Origin: Lutraria lutraria
Lineage: Eukaryota; Mollusca; Bivalvia; Venerida; Mactridae
Assembly (NCBI GenBank): GCA_964023205.1
Contig: OZ026835.1
Location: 43,745,083 to 43,809,082 of the forward strand
Direction of reading: 5' to 3'
DNA: 64,000 bases
Shown here: piece after piece, positions 25,401-36,489 of the stretch
How the letters are laid out: each line of letters begins with the position of its first letter
Position numbering within the stretch: the stretch's first letter is position 1
Program-made: the position numbers and the translations under genes
The notes under the pieces: model-generated
Seen by the model: only the letters and a program-made list of their open reading frames with translations
The model's database searches: none
What the model was told of the DNA's origin: nothing

Positions 25401-26128
25401 TCGGGCGGCATCCAAGTACAACTATTTTTGAAGAGATGCCGACAGAAGTGACTTCTTTAGGATGTGTTCCGCAGAAATTATTTGACCTTTATATCATGAT
25501 TTATCAATTACAGACGATCCTGGGTTAACATAACATATAAGTGGTAATAAATTCCATCATGCGAATAACAAATCAGAAAGCCGTTCTTTTGTGCACTTCT
25601 CATTATCTCTGGTCAATTTTGTTTAAGTACTAGTACTAATAATGTTGACCTTTATTGTCAGCATATAAATCTCATTCGTCTGACATTTACTTATTTCTTA
25701 AACGCAAAAAAAGAAAATATCCACTTATGCGACAAAAAAAATATTACCGGACAGTGAAGCTAACTGATGACGAAAAACTAAATACATACCGACACATACA
25801 TATATCCGACATAGTCAGAACATCCAGACATTGTTCGGTTTACAAAGAAATCACTATTCAGTTGACAATTATTAGCGAGCCAGTTGTAAATCGCCGATTT
25901 ACACATCGTGTTTGCTGAGCATTTCATGGCGCAGTGTGCAGGTTGTTGCATTTTAAAAAATTGACCGATTACCGTCCCGTAAATATCATCGCATATTGTT
26001 TCAGTACGGAAAATGTCAGGATTTATAGATTGGGTCACCGGCTGCCCAAAACAAAATGAGATAAACACCATCTGTACCAAAACGAAGCGTGTTCGTGGTG
26101 CAAACATTGCATCGAGCAAGGAATGCAA
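22244..26128 (-). CDS. Gene B: secreted PAN - sushi - somatomedin-B-like protein, 260 aa
   Basis: Six minus-strand exons: 26128-25790, 25252-25222, 24660-24475, 24171-24148, 23812-23783, 22416-22244. All introns are GT-AG with phases 0,1,1,1,1 and exon lengths almost equal to gene A (31-, 24- and 30-base micro-exons are identical in size). The start could be the first ATG or the one seven codons later (MFAPRTRFVLVQMVFISFCFG), which gives a better signal peptide. Domain order is signal peptide, PAN/apple, linker TEVEPRQYVA, sushi, micro-exons, SMB-like C-terminus ending YIWFYFPPV. No transmembrane segment. Intron 5 carries a pearl-like element, intron 2 a minisatellite. Divergently transcribed from R1, 1.9 kb away. 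Function unknown. Confidence 0.78.
22639..23758 (-). mobile_element. Pearl-like element F1 in intron 5 of gene B
   Basis: Reverse orientation; starts ACAAGAGGGCAATGATGGCC and carries about six diverged ~165-bp units ('ggtcgaggtccactat', 'caatgctac', 'agctctaggt'). It ends near the left-end remnant 'gttgacgatggacacggc'. More decayed than the array at 12372. Confidence 0.65.
24475..24660 (-). other. Gene B exon 3: sushi (CCP)-like domain
   Basis: Encodes WCVAPVN...PVGTTIPYVCHPC...TTCQTNGTWSEPICLYG, with the same five-cysteine arrangement as gene A. Phase 1 at both ends. Confidence 0.75.
25008..25217 (+). repeat. ~48-bp minisatellite in intron 2 of gene B
   Basis: About four to five imperfect units of 'cagtgttactattcatataa' plus 'atattcagtgagaaatt'. 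It abuts the branch-point side of the 31-base exon region (25222-25252). Confidence 0.65.
25790..26128 (-). other. Gene B exon 1: signal peptide and PAN/apple-like domain
   Basis: 113 codons to donor GTATGT, phase 0. Core FFKMQQPAHCAMKCSANTMC aligns with gene A without gaps; six domain cysteines conserved. Confidence 0.75.
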
Positions 26129-28063
26129 TGGTTTACTTTTGAAAATGCCTCACTCAGAACTGAAGACGAATACGTTCTCCACGACCTTATATTACGTCTT
26201 ATTAATGAACTTATTAATATTTAATGAATATTCTTAAATAATGTGTACACTTCTGATAATTAAAACAACTTCGTTCTGTCTCCCATGGATGTGTCGATAA
26301 TCAAGTACAATTCACAACATAAAACTTGAAACTTCAAAAACTCAAGTCACGGGGGGCATCGTTTAATTGAAATAAAGTTAATAATTTGCTTCTTCAAGTT
26401 ATAAAGTTTTCATACTTAAGGAGACGAATACAAAAAGTACCTTGGTACTGTTGGCGTTTATTAGCATTTAAACAATATGTTTTAACATTTACTTGGACCT
26501 CTTAAGATATCTATTATTGACATGTGAACGTGCATACAGTGAATACGCCTCAAGAGTAGAAAGTAGACGACAATATTCAAGACACGACGTAATATTTCGA
26601 AAATGTTCTATGATCAATTAACGTATTTTTATTTATGTTTCATAACTCTAAATATGAATAAATGTTTTATTTCCCATGTAGAATCATGGTCATAAAGCCA
26701 TAAATTTCTGAATGTATTCATATGTAATGCTATCTGTGTCAGAAGTGTGTTGTGTTATATACTCCCTGTTTTCCACTTAATAGTGATATATTTACATAAT
26801 TATAGATTGTACGTATAGAATAGTTCTACGAGAATAGGATAAATTGCATTATATATGTGGAGTAGTTATAAAATGCAATCAGTTAATTAAAAGTATACAT
26901 GTATGTACTCAAACACATGTACACCTATACTGAAAAGGGACCAAATTTTCATTTGACAATTATATATAAACATACAACGGACGTATATTTTACAGGATTT
27001 TCGTGCTCACATTTGTTATAACGAAATTAAAGCGTCTGCAGTTGATCTTGCACTCTTTCGAAGGGTATTTAATCAATTTATTTGATAATTTTCTTTTCCA
27101 AAGTATAGAATAAAACCTCGATAGTGATGCCACTTTTATGTCGAATATGTCACAAAAAGCTTTTTTCAGTATCGTAAAAAAAAATGGAAATCGGCCAGAC
27201 AATAAGAGTTTTTATAATGAAGTTTATTAATATGTAAATACTAATTTAAGGTATACATACCTCACATACAACTTGGCAACAATACTCTGTTACGTATGTT
27301 AGTAAGTACTAGTTACCATCACGCATTAAACTCATCTAATGAGATAACTCAAAGCACATGTTTCCAAATTATTTATAACATTTTCTTTATTGCTAATGGT
27401 CGACTATATGTATTTAAACATGCATGGTCTTACTAAAAATATTAACTACATTTTGTTTTATTGCCCCTCACTTTTTCGTAATGTAAATTTCCCATAGGCA
27501 AACAGGTAATATTTTACTGTTACATTCATGGTACCACGTGACTGAACATATTTTTATTTTACTGTCACCGGGTGAAAGTAATTTTTTAACAGTATTTTTT
27601 TACTGTCACAAGTTAAAAGTAAATTTAACAGTATTTTTTTACTGTCACAGGGTAACAGTAAATTATTAACAGTATTTTTACTGTCACATGGGTGAAAGTA
27701 AATTTTTAAATGTATTTATTGATAACACATAGCTTAAGTTGTGGGTGACAGTAAAAATGTCAGCATGAGGCTATGTGTTATTTATATAATATTGTTTTCA
27801 ACGAGTTTGTACAATAGACATTCGATTATAAATGTAACTCATTTTCTAATTTATTAGTTCAAATAAATTAATTTCAAACAAACATTTAATATCATAAAAT
27901 ACGCCTGGTAGAGCGGATTTAAAGTTGTCACATGATTGTCAAAATTTACGACTGTGCGATTTGTGAAACATTTAGAAGGCGGAAGTTTTAAATGCAACAA
28001 TCTAGTCGATAAAGACGTCTGTTATATGCCTTTTCTTCTTAATAACGAAATGCACTCGGATTA
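26129..28063. promoter_or_regulatory. Divergent intergenic region between gene B and R1
   Basis: 1.9 kb separating two divergent start codons; any promoters of both genes must lie here. No motif can be called by eye. It contains a tandem repeat (27510-27750) built on ACTGTCAC and a hairpin with 12-bp arms ATAACACATAGC at 27722-27733 and 27770-27781. Confidence 0.4.
27510..27750 (+). repeat. ~48-bp tandem repeat with ACTGTCAC core
   Basis: Four to five imperfect units of 'tttttactgtcac' plus 'gggtgaaagtaaatttttaa' plus 'cagtat'. Within 600 bp upstream of the R1 start codon. Confidence 0.65.
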
Positions 28064-31000
28064 ATGTTAGCAATGAGTATTTGTCGCATTCTTTTCTTGT
28101 CTTGGAGTTTAGTTATTTGTGGTAAGCCTATGAATTACAGATATTTTCTTCCTATCAACTTGTTATCGTTGTTGTATCTTGCAGTTGTTGTAACTGTAAA
28201 CATTATCTAAATGTTTTCATTAATTGCTCATTGTTTTTCTTTCAGTTCTAGTCACGACCTCTTGCAGCAGTCATAGAACATCGATATGCCTTGTGAAAAA
28301 TAAAAGTACTGATTTGAGTTCTGTTTGTCAAATGTCAAATACTCGTACATTGTCATGTAATGAAAACCAAAAAATCAGAATTGTTAGCACCAAACTGTAC
28401 AGACATTCGGGTGGGAGAGACCGAAATTGCTCAATATGTGATTTCAACAATAGCAAGGAATTGGAAGCCACTGAAAATGATATGAAAATACAACATGAGT
28501 TGTACATAGGTTGTTCATATCAAAGCAACTGCACCTTGATGAATTTCACTACACCAAAACAATTGAAAAGAAGGATGTGGTATATTGATGTCAATTATAC
28601 GTGTGTTGATAATGGTACGTATGGACGAAGAAAAGTTATATGTAATGTAATAATCACTTTTATATCTAGAACAAAATGTGCCCCACCTTAGCTCAATGAA
28701 TGGAGCAGTGGGTTGATACACCTTAGGTTCGTGAATTCAAAACCATGGCGCGGCACAATCCTCAAATATCATTATGGTCTAATATCATTTGTCCCCTTCA
28801 GTCGCCGCTATAAAGCTGTAATACTAGTGACAATATGCATGTCACATTTCTTCTTTTCAATGTCATATATGACAATTAGCACAACTGTTCAGCAGTAATT
28901 CAAAATGTTTTATACACATATTTCATACATTGTGATTACAAATTGCATACAGTTGATGTTTGACTTTTACAGGTGATATTTATGATATGTGTACGGCAAG
29001 GAATGAATGTGTCGATTACAAGACATTATACATCTCTCATGTCAACAGTATTACAGGAGCTTCTTCAATTCCCTCATGTTATTGTATGTTCAGTGGACAC
29101 GTAAATATAACACTTGTGGAATATACACCGTGTTCTTATGTGTGTCAAGCAAATCAAACGCTTATATACATAGACGGACATCAACATTATGACTGTGGAA
29201 CAGAATGTACTAACACTGTTTATTTCAACGAACTCATCTCTTCAACTCAACCGACAACGAACATAACATTGTCTTCAACTGGACAGTTTGGTGATTTGTT
29301 TTGGATTTCAATACAAAGTGAGTTATCTTTCACTTGAAAAAAACCCGCATGATTTAACTGCGTAATTAATTAATCTATTTACTTATCATTCCATACTCTA
29401 TTATAACCATAACTTCTATTGACTCTCTCTGTCGAGGTTTTATAATGGATACCTTCCAGAGCAATAAGCCGATTTGTCTCGGCAGCATAAAGTACGATTC
29501 GTTGCAGGACGATCAAGGGTGTAAAGTCGGTTAATTAAAATATACATACAGAAACTTACTTTGAATACGACATTAACTTTATTTACTCGTTGGTGTTCAC
29601 TCTGGTTTAGATATTTTGGATCGATACAGCTGCTCAGCAACAAACTGTCTCTAATATTTGAAGTTGTTAACAGTAATAATTGTAATTTCTGGTCGTACAT
29701 AATTATATAAGATTGATTCTTAACTCGTATAATCATATTTTCCAACTTTGACTGTTTATGTTGTAACAGAATCCAGTGAAGGGGCCTTCTTCGTTAGTTG
29801 CAACGAAAACAACACATTCGTAATACCGACCCCTACGACTGTAGCAACTGTTACTTCATCAGACCTTTCACAACCTACATCATCAGCCCAGTATCCAACA
29901 CAATCTACCAGGAACACTCAAATAATACAAGAGCATACGTCAACTTTAACATGTAATGACAAACTGGATATATGTAAGTGTTTCTATGTAGTTAAGGATA
30001 CTTTTGTCTTTTTCTCATTTATGTTCGCTGAATCTTCTGAAATGTGTATACCATTTCATATACTAGTAACATAAATAATACAACATTACCAATACCCCAT
30101 GATCAGATTTCAAATCATGATCTCTTAAGTAATTTCATGATTTATCCGTTAACGATTTCTTAATTGAGGAATTATTTATCAAGATTTCTTATTATTTAGC
30201 AAACAAGACTGACACTGTCACAAAATACGCCCGTCAAAATTCGTTTTTCAAAGCGTCAAGGGCCATAACTCAGAAGTGACGGTGCCGATTTGGCTGGTTA
30301 TTCAATTTGACCGAGATCCCATGGCCATATACATTTCGATGAAGCTTGGTGAGGATCCGAATAAAACTGTTTTGAATTAGAGAGTGGACACCGTTGTGGA
30401 CGCCGCCCGCCATGGGTGTCCAATAATCCCATAATACGACCCGTTATTCAAACGGGCGTATAAAATGAATGATATTGCTTCATTACGAAGTACGATAGAC
30501 ACTGGTGTGTCTGATCAATGTTGGTGTGATGTAATCAATTCCTTCATTTATGTTTTGTATCTTAATCACATATGAATAATTTCAGCGGGCGAACCAGAAT
30601 CAGAAAGCTTTCCTTTGATGACAGTCCTTGCTGTACTTATCAGCATTGTTGTGATCATTGTCATCATAATAATACTCTTCCTCTATAAGAGGTATAAAAT
30701 ATGTACTTCAATTATTTACAATAAAACATATCAAATTGTAACATTTATCTTTTACAGTAATGCTTTTATTTGTTTAGGCAACGTGCTTCTTTCAGAATGT
30801 AATTCGTAAAACGATTCATCTATTGGCTGTCTTTTTCAAAATGCGTCAAATTATCCATTATGAAAATAATGTCTGACTTGTTTAGTGTGATAAAAAACGC
30901 ATGTATAATATTATTATCATTTTTGTTGAAGCGATGTGAAAAATAATTAATGAATTACATATTATTTTACATGTGTCTAGAACGCAGACAAGGAAAGTTA

Positions 31001-31608
31001 AAAGGAGAAACAGCAATACGTACAATACAGTACAGTTTCAAACTAAGAACATGAAAACAAAGATTTTAAATGGCATTGTAAATGAATCTTATGAGGAGCC
31101 AATTGTTGTGTCAAATGCAGACAAGGGTCAACTAAGTGAAATAGAAGAAAGTGGCACCGATGGTATTGACCCATTCAGTGAATATACTTGTATAAAAGAA
31201 CACAGCGAGCGCAACCCAAGTAAGTCAGTGGTTGACTATGCCAACGTAGGCACGGCTGTGAAGATACATCGAAGTTTTGATGTGGTTCACACATCTAACA
31301 TAGAACCTGACCCGATCCAAAGTGTCGATGATACCTACTCGAAATTAACGACCGCGTCGCACCAAAGACAAGAAGTTTTATCAACTTACGATACATTTAA
31401 TGACAATACTGAGTACTCCCACATTCAGGCAAAAGGAACAAATAACCTGGCTCCAAGATCAGATATTTACTCTCATCTGAATTTACCGGTAAAATGTGCA
31501 ACGAAGACGGTAGATGTAGGCCTGGGAAGTACTGCGTACAACCATATTACATTGAACGCCGAGAATCTAACATCACATGTTCCAAGATCAGATGCTGGAA
31601 ACCTATAA
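28064..31608 (+). CDS. R1: SUEL-lectin-like transmembrane receptor, 569 aa
   Basis: Exons 28064-28121, 28246-28614, 28973-29317, 29770-29973, 30586-30691, 30981-31608; all introns GT-AG, phases 1,1,1,1,2. Start ATG 28064 (an in-frame ATG three codons later is possible). Signal peptide about residues 1-20; SUEL-type lectin-like domain about 25-142; CUB-like beta-sandwich 143-258; Ser/Thr-rich stalk 258-326; transmembrane helix about 336-358 (LMTVLAVLISIVVIIVIIII), followed by a basic stop-transfer stretch; cytoplasmic tail 361-569. Tail tyrosines include SEYTCI and VDYANV (ITIM consensus), TYSKL, EYSHI, IYSHL and AYNHI. The likely role is a cell-surface recognition receptor signalling through SH2 proteins; the ligand is unknown. 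First of three tandem paralogues; divergent from gene B. Confidence 0.8.
28246..28614 (+). other. R1 exon 2: SUEL/rhamnose-binding-lectin-like domain
   Basis: The fold signature is visible: LSCNENQKIRIVSTKLYR, then ..NCSICD.., YIGCSYQSNCTL, and WYIDVNYTCV at the end. The canonical sugar-contact motifs YGR and DPC are absent (LYRH and TPKQL instead), and the cysteine of the DPC position is lost. Donor GTACGT. Confidence 0.7.
28678..28890 (+). repeat. SINE-like sequence in intron 2 of R1
   Basis: tRNA-like 'ccttagctcaatgaatgg' and 'taggttcgtgaattcaaa' suggest decayed A and B boxes. Confidence 0.4.
28973..29317 (+). other. R1 exon 3: CUB-like beta-sandwich domain
   Basis: Shares with R2 and R3 the frame C-x-C ... 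VEYxxC ... YI-G ... DCG-x2-C ... NITLS ... FxWISI. It matches my recollection of a domain that often follows SUEL domains in mollusc surface proteins. The assignment as CUB-like is inference. Confidence 0.5.
30222..30467 (+). mobile_element. ~245-bp MITE with ATACGCCCGT termini in intron 4 of R1
   Basis: Terminal inverted repeats ATACGCCCGT (left) and ACGGGCGTAT (right). The interior has 'gggccataactcagaagtga' and 'gatgaagcttggtgaggatc'. No open frame. Confidence 0.6.
30981..31608 (+). other. R1 exon 6: cytoplasmic tyrosine-motif tail
   Basis: 209 codons with nine tyrosines. YSHI to YSHL are 14 residues apart, longer than ITAM spacing. YANV also fits a Grb2-type YxN site. The stop is TAA at 31606-31608. 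Confidence 0.75.
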
Positions 31609-31704
31609 AATGTTGAAAACTTCGGATATGATTCTTGTCCTCGATTTTAGAGCTACACCCGTATCTGATTTTCTAATTGTTATCAGCAAAGTATGTTTGC
31701 AGAC

Positions 31705-33060
31705 ATTGTTTAAAGATAAAATGGTTAAAAAAATATGTCAGTAATAACAAAGGGAAATGTTATACACTAGTGAATTCATTATTCAATATTGACAAAAATT
31801 TTAATACAGGAAAACAATTTTGTGAACTGATTACTAATAAGATAAAAAATGCTTTTTGGATTGATGTTTTGAAGGCTTATTCTTTGTTTATAGACAAACT
31901 TTGTATAGATGATGTAGAACAAGTGCTTCATATGCCATTGTTTTATAATCACAACTTGCTTACAGGAAGTAGATATTTTTTCATGAAAACTTTATATGAG
32001 AAAGGATTTAGATTTGTTAAGGACATTTTTAATCAATATGGAGAATTTGTAGACTTAAAATACTTAGAATTAATTACCAAGAAGAAAATTAACTTTTTAC
32101 AATATCATAGCTTAAAACAAGCAATAAAAAGGTACATACAGAACCTTAACATTTTAATTCCTAAAGACCTGCTCAATGTTCAATATCCTTTTATAAATTG
32201 TTATATAAAACCTATTCTACTGGATAAAAACATCAATAATAATATCTATTTGGCTTTTGTTAAAAATAATGATGTGCCAACAAGCCAAGAAAAATGGAAC
32301 AAATATTTCGTAAATAATGACATTAATTGGCATTTCATTTATAAGGCGGTATTCAGATGTTCAAAAGACTCATATATTCAATGGTTCCAGACAAGAATTA
32401 TTCATAGGATATTGGCTACAAACTCACTTTTGTTTAGAATAAAAATTGTTGATAGTAAAATGTGTACTTTTTGTAACTGTCATGAAGAAACTCTTGTACA
32501 TTTATTTTGGGAGTGTAGCAAAATTCAACATTTATTTCAATATATCAAAGACAACATACATAATTTTGATAAGATATTATGCTGTAAATCATTTATTTTA
32601 GGTTCAGAAAACAGTGATTTTAAATATGATATTTTGTTTTTGGAAATGAAAAGATATATATATTTGGCAAAAAGAAAAAATATTTTACCTTCATGTATTG
32701 GTTTTAAAGGTAGTCTAAAACTAGCTTGGGACATTTATAAAAATACAAATATGAGTGAACTTGAAAAAGAAAGATGGTCAATTGTAAGACACCTGATTGA
32801 ATAACTACACATTATTGTTACTTATGTCCTATTATAAGATAATCCATTTATTTTTGCTTTATTTCACTTTATAAATTATAGATATTAAAACGTATATATA
32901 TTATGTTCATTATAGTAGTTTTTACCATGTAATAGTAAATATTTATCATGAAATTAAATGTAAGGTATGAAGGTGGGATGACCCCGACCCCCTCATACCT
33001 ATTACGGGGTGAAATAAACGGGGTTACCCTGTTGGGGCCTCAAAAAAAAAAAAAAAAAAA
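31705..33060 (+). mobile_element. 5'-truncated LINE copy with poly(A) tail and 12-bp target duplication
   Basis: A perfect duplication ATGTTTGCAGAC flanks the insert at 31693-31704 and 33061-33072. It ends in 18 A residues (33043-33060) after a short 3'UTR. The coding part (in frame to the stop at 32804) is the C-terminal third of a non-LTR retrotransposon reverse transcriptase protein: conserved TRIIHRILATNSLLFRIKIV, then CTFCNCHEETLVHLFWEC, the zinc-knuckle-like zf-RVT block. It begins mid-protein, so it is 5' truncated and cannot move alone. It lies about 85 bp after the R1 stop codon and may be part of the R1 3'UTR. Confidence 0.85.
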
Positions 33061-33072
33061 ATGTTTGCAGAC

Positions 33073-33584
33073 TAATTGGTTTGTCCACTTCATAGTCTGC
33101 AATATCAAAACTAACCAGACTGCATATTGAATTGGTCTTTATAACTGTGCGAACAAAGGAAAGGTGTCTCATTGGCCTTTTTTCAATAGTGGTGACACTA
33201 AAATAAACAAAACTTTTACCTTTACAACAAGATTGTCTCCGTTTGCAGAAGGTCTTAAAAGTACATGATTTACTCTTGGTAAACATCTAATGGTGGGAGA
33301 TATTTTTTAAAACAAAGATAAGTGCAAACGAATTACAATGTATATTTTACTATTATTAGCGCTTCTTGACAATGTAGCTAGTGTCTTCATTTAAAAAAAT
33401 GTATCGTATTTTTCACCATAATAACAGTCTATGAATTCAAATATACCCTATACATGTACGTATTCATGTAATGAGTTTTATCATCATCTTTTTCAAACTG
33501 TTTTATTATTTTCCTCAATTTATAATAAAACAATGTACGAGCGCGTTTCCTTGTTTATAGTGTCATGATTATGGTTTGGTTATT
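33073..33584. other. SINE-tail remnant; otherwise nothing recognised
   Basis: 33150-33260 matches the 3' part of the SINE at 21722-22005 ('caatagtggtgacac', 'ataaacaaaac'). Confidence 0.4.
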
Positions 33585-33757
33585 TGGGCTTTAGACATCC
33601 GTTTCAACAAAGTCATATGAGGCGGTCAGTTCACCTAAACACCAGTACCAGACTCCCATCCCCCGTAAGCAACTGCCTACTTTCTCACTTAAAGAGACAT
33701 ACTCTCTGTCAATGAGAGACTACAGTGATTTGAAGCCCTCGACCACGGAGGCGGGTC
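33585..33757 (-). mobile_element. tRNA-derived SINE (minus orientation)
   Basis: Read on the minus strand: GACCCGCCTCCGTGGTCGAG, 'cttcaaatcactgtagtctc', 'gggagtctggtactgg', 'gtgaactgaccgcctcatat'. Homologous to 7314-7950 without the MITE. The B box is partly lost. Confidence 0.7.
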
Positions 33758-35604
33758 CATGATTAAGATTTACCACAAGATAAACCTCACTTACGAACTA
33801 CTTTAACAAAATGATCACTTTACCAGAAACGTAGATGTTCGACTTTATCACTATAACTTTATCAAATCATGTCAAAATATTTACAAACATATTCAACACA
33901 CAATCATATAGGAATGTTTCTCTGTTCACAAGTAACTGTTTTAAAAACATCTTTAAAAAAACAAACGAACACGCAAGAGATGTTAGATCTTTTGAAATCT
34001 CTCATTTATTTTTCTTCCCGTTTGAATGATATTATTGGCATGAGGGTTTTCAGTTTGTGATGGCTTGTAAATTATTATACTATCTTTGTAAAATGAAAAA
34101 GTCCGAGACGCTTATTTATTACGTGTTATTTAAAGTGAATTTACGATGTTAATGCACATTTGAGACCATCTTAGCAATAAACATGTAATAAAACAGTTAT
34201 GAACATTTTTTACAATCGAATTTCGTGTTTAATGTATGAGGTCACTATTAAAAGATGTTGGCTTGCAGTAACACGATTTAGACAAACACATCGTTCTTAT
34301 TCCAGGAGTTCGTTTTCTATACTAGCAATATATAACATTAACACAAAATGGCAAACCTACCGACCCACTGTTAAAAGCTTTGGTCGCGTTACCGTAAATC
34401 AACATATTTGTATCGATGGCCTTATTTACAGCGTATAACATTTAGTTGAAAATTAAACTCATCAACTGAGATTCATTAATAGTCCACCTTACTGATATCA
34501 GTGAGAATTAATTCCTGCAGAGAACAACATTCCTGTGTAAATATTACTTACCTTTACTTATATTTTACAATAACCTCAACATTAAAACACAGGTATCTAC
34601 CAATTAGTATAAGAACTTCAAGGTACTAAATATATTACGTCAGTAATGCCCCTATTTACGTTTGTCATGTAGGCAGTTGTTCGAAGTACATAGTATACTT
34701 CCAACAAATGTGTATTTACCATTTTATTTGAAGGAAACCTCTAGGATTTTTTATTGTAATATTTCATTATTTTCCTGTTGGGATTTAAGTTTGAAACCCA
34801 GACTATTTGATGCTTGTAATTTCTTATTATTTCTTTATATACAACATTAGTTACAAATATTTGAGTTTCATTTGTAAGATGCTCCTGTCCTTGTTCTTCA
34901 ATACATAAATTTGATTTAAAAAAAATACCAGTTTTAAACATGTGTTTGTTCAATTAAACTGAGCGTTGGTCCAATAACTTAGACATGATTTGAAAGCCTG
35001 TGTTATATAATGTCCTATGTTAGCGCCGTGATAAATCATCACTTATTTGTTGAATCAATGATATCACCGTAAAAAGAAAGTGTTATTTAAAAAGCAATAA
35101 ATTTACCGCAAAATCCCTATGTATACTTGTTTCAGTTTTTCTTGGGATAGTTTTCAAAACATCTTAGCGGCACGTTATTTCAGTCATACCATGGCAATGC
35201 AATAGGTCAACAATCACAACACAAAACAATCGGGACAAAATCAAATCTGGTCCACAATCACCCTACCAAATGTTGAGTTTTAACGGTAGACAGTATAAAT
35301 CAATTTCATTTTCATCGTTGCTGATCAGATGACTACCCTCTTCGGAGACGATGGGGTGGGGAGTAGTTTGATATACTTGGCAATAGCTTGTAATGTCAAC
35401 TTTTGGAGCAAATTTGAAAAACATCTTTAAAAAAAAACAATTTTAACCAAACAAATGAACATAAAATCACACGGTATCAACTCGAAACGACATACAGCAG
35501 AGTTACAGGGACTACAAGAATCAGTTATATTACATACAGAATAAACCCAGATTACCTCATTATTTATGAGGTCGAATGTCATTCCCAGCAACGTCTAGCA
35601 GTAA
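33758..35604. other. Intergenic; no gene recognised
   Basis: AT-rich sequence. No repeat family or protein signature found by eye. Confidence 0.4.
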
Positions 35605-36112
35605 ACAGGAGGGCCATGATGGCCCCATATCGCTCACCAGATAAAGACTCTTAGAGAAAAGTATCATGAGCTTTTGTAAAATTAAGTGATCCGGGGGCAG
35701 GGCCAATTTTGACCACAGGATAATAATATGAACAAACTTGTTAGAAGTCCACTAGATAATGCTACATACAAAATATCTCGACTCTAGGCATCGTAGTTTC
35801 AGACAAGAAGATTTTTTTTTTTAAATCCCTATATCGCCCAATTTGACCCCAGGGCAATAATTTGAACACACTTGGTAGACGTTCACTAGAGAATGCTACG
35901 CACCAAATGTCTCAAGTACTAGGCCCTGTGGTTACGGACAAGAACATCTTTAAAGTTTTTCCTGTTTTTAATGAAAATGTTTTTAACAATTTGGTAGAGC
36001 TTCGTGCAAGGAACATCCATGTAAAGTTTCGTTGAAATTAGCCAACTGGTTAAGAAGGAGATGTTGTTTAAAGCAATTGTTGACGCACGCACACACACAC
36101 ACACGGACGACG
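35605..36112 (-). mobile_element. Pearl-like element F1, short reverse copy
   Basis: Starts ACAGGAGGGCCATGATGGCC, two to three core units, then the left-end region 'ttggtagagcttcgtgcaag' and 'aagcaattgttgacg', ending at an (AC)n run and 'ggacgacggacatcacg'. Confidence 0.65.
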
Positions 36113-36489
36113 GACATCACGCGATCACAATAGTTTACCAGAGCAAAAAAACGCCACACTGTATTCATTGGCATCCAAAGTTCAACCAATGAAAACTGTG
36201 CGCAATTACATCTCACAATATATTACAAATTGTTTGTTCTATTTTTTGTGCACTTGACAACACTGTAACGTATGGATCGTAATAATCCCCTAAAACGTGA
36301 CTGCCACAAATATTTGATAAACATCTAGTGATAAATAAAAGTGATTTCACAATATCAAAAAATACGAGGTTGTTATTGTAATATCCCAGTCGAGACACGG
36401 AAGTTTAATAAATAACTGTTATCGTAAGCATTGGCCGTGTACGTTATCAAAATTTTAGCTAGGCAGAAGCGTTTGTAAAATCACCAGAA

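Noticed and set aside
29440..29745. 101-codon minus-strand frame in R1 intron 3
   Set aside because: Antisense to an intron, no recognisable domain. Probably chance or an old repeat.
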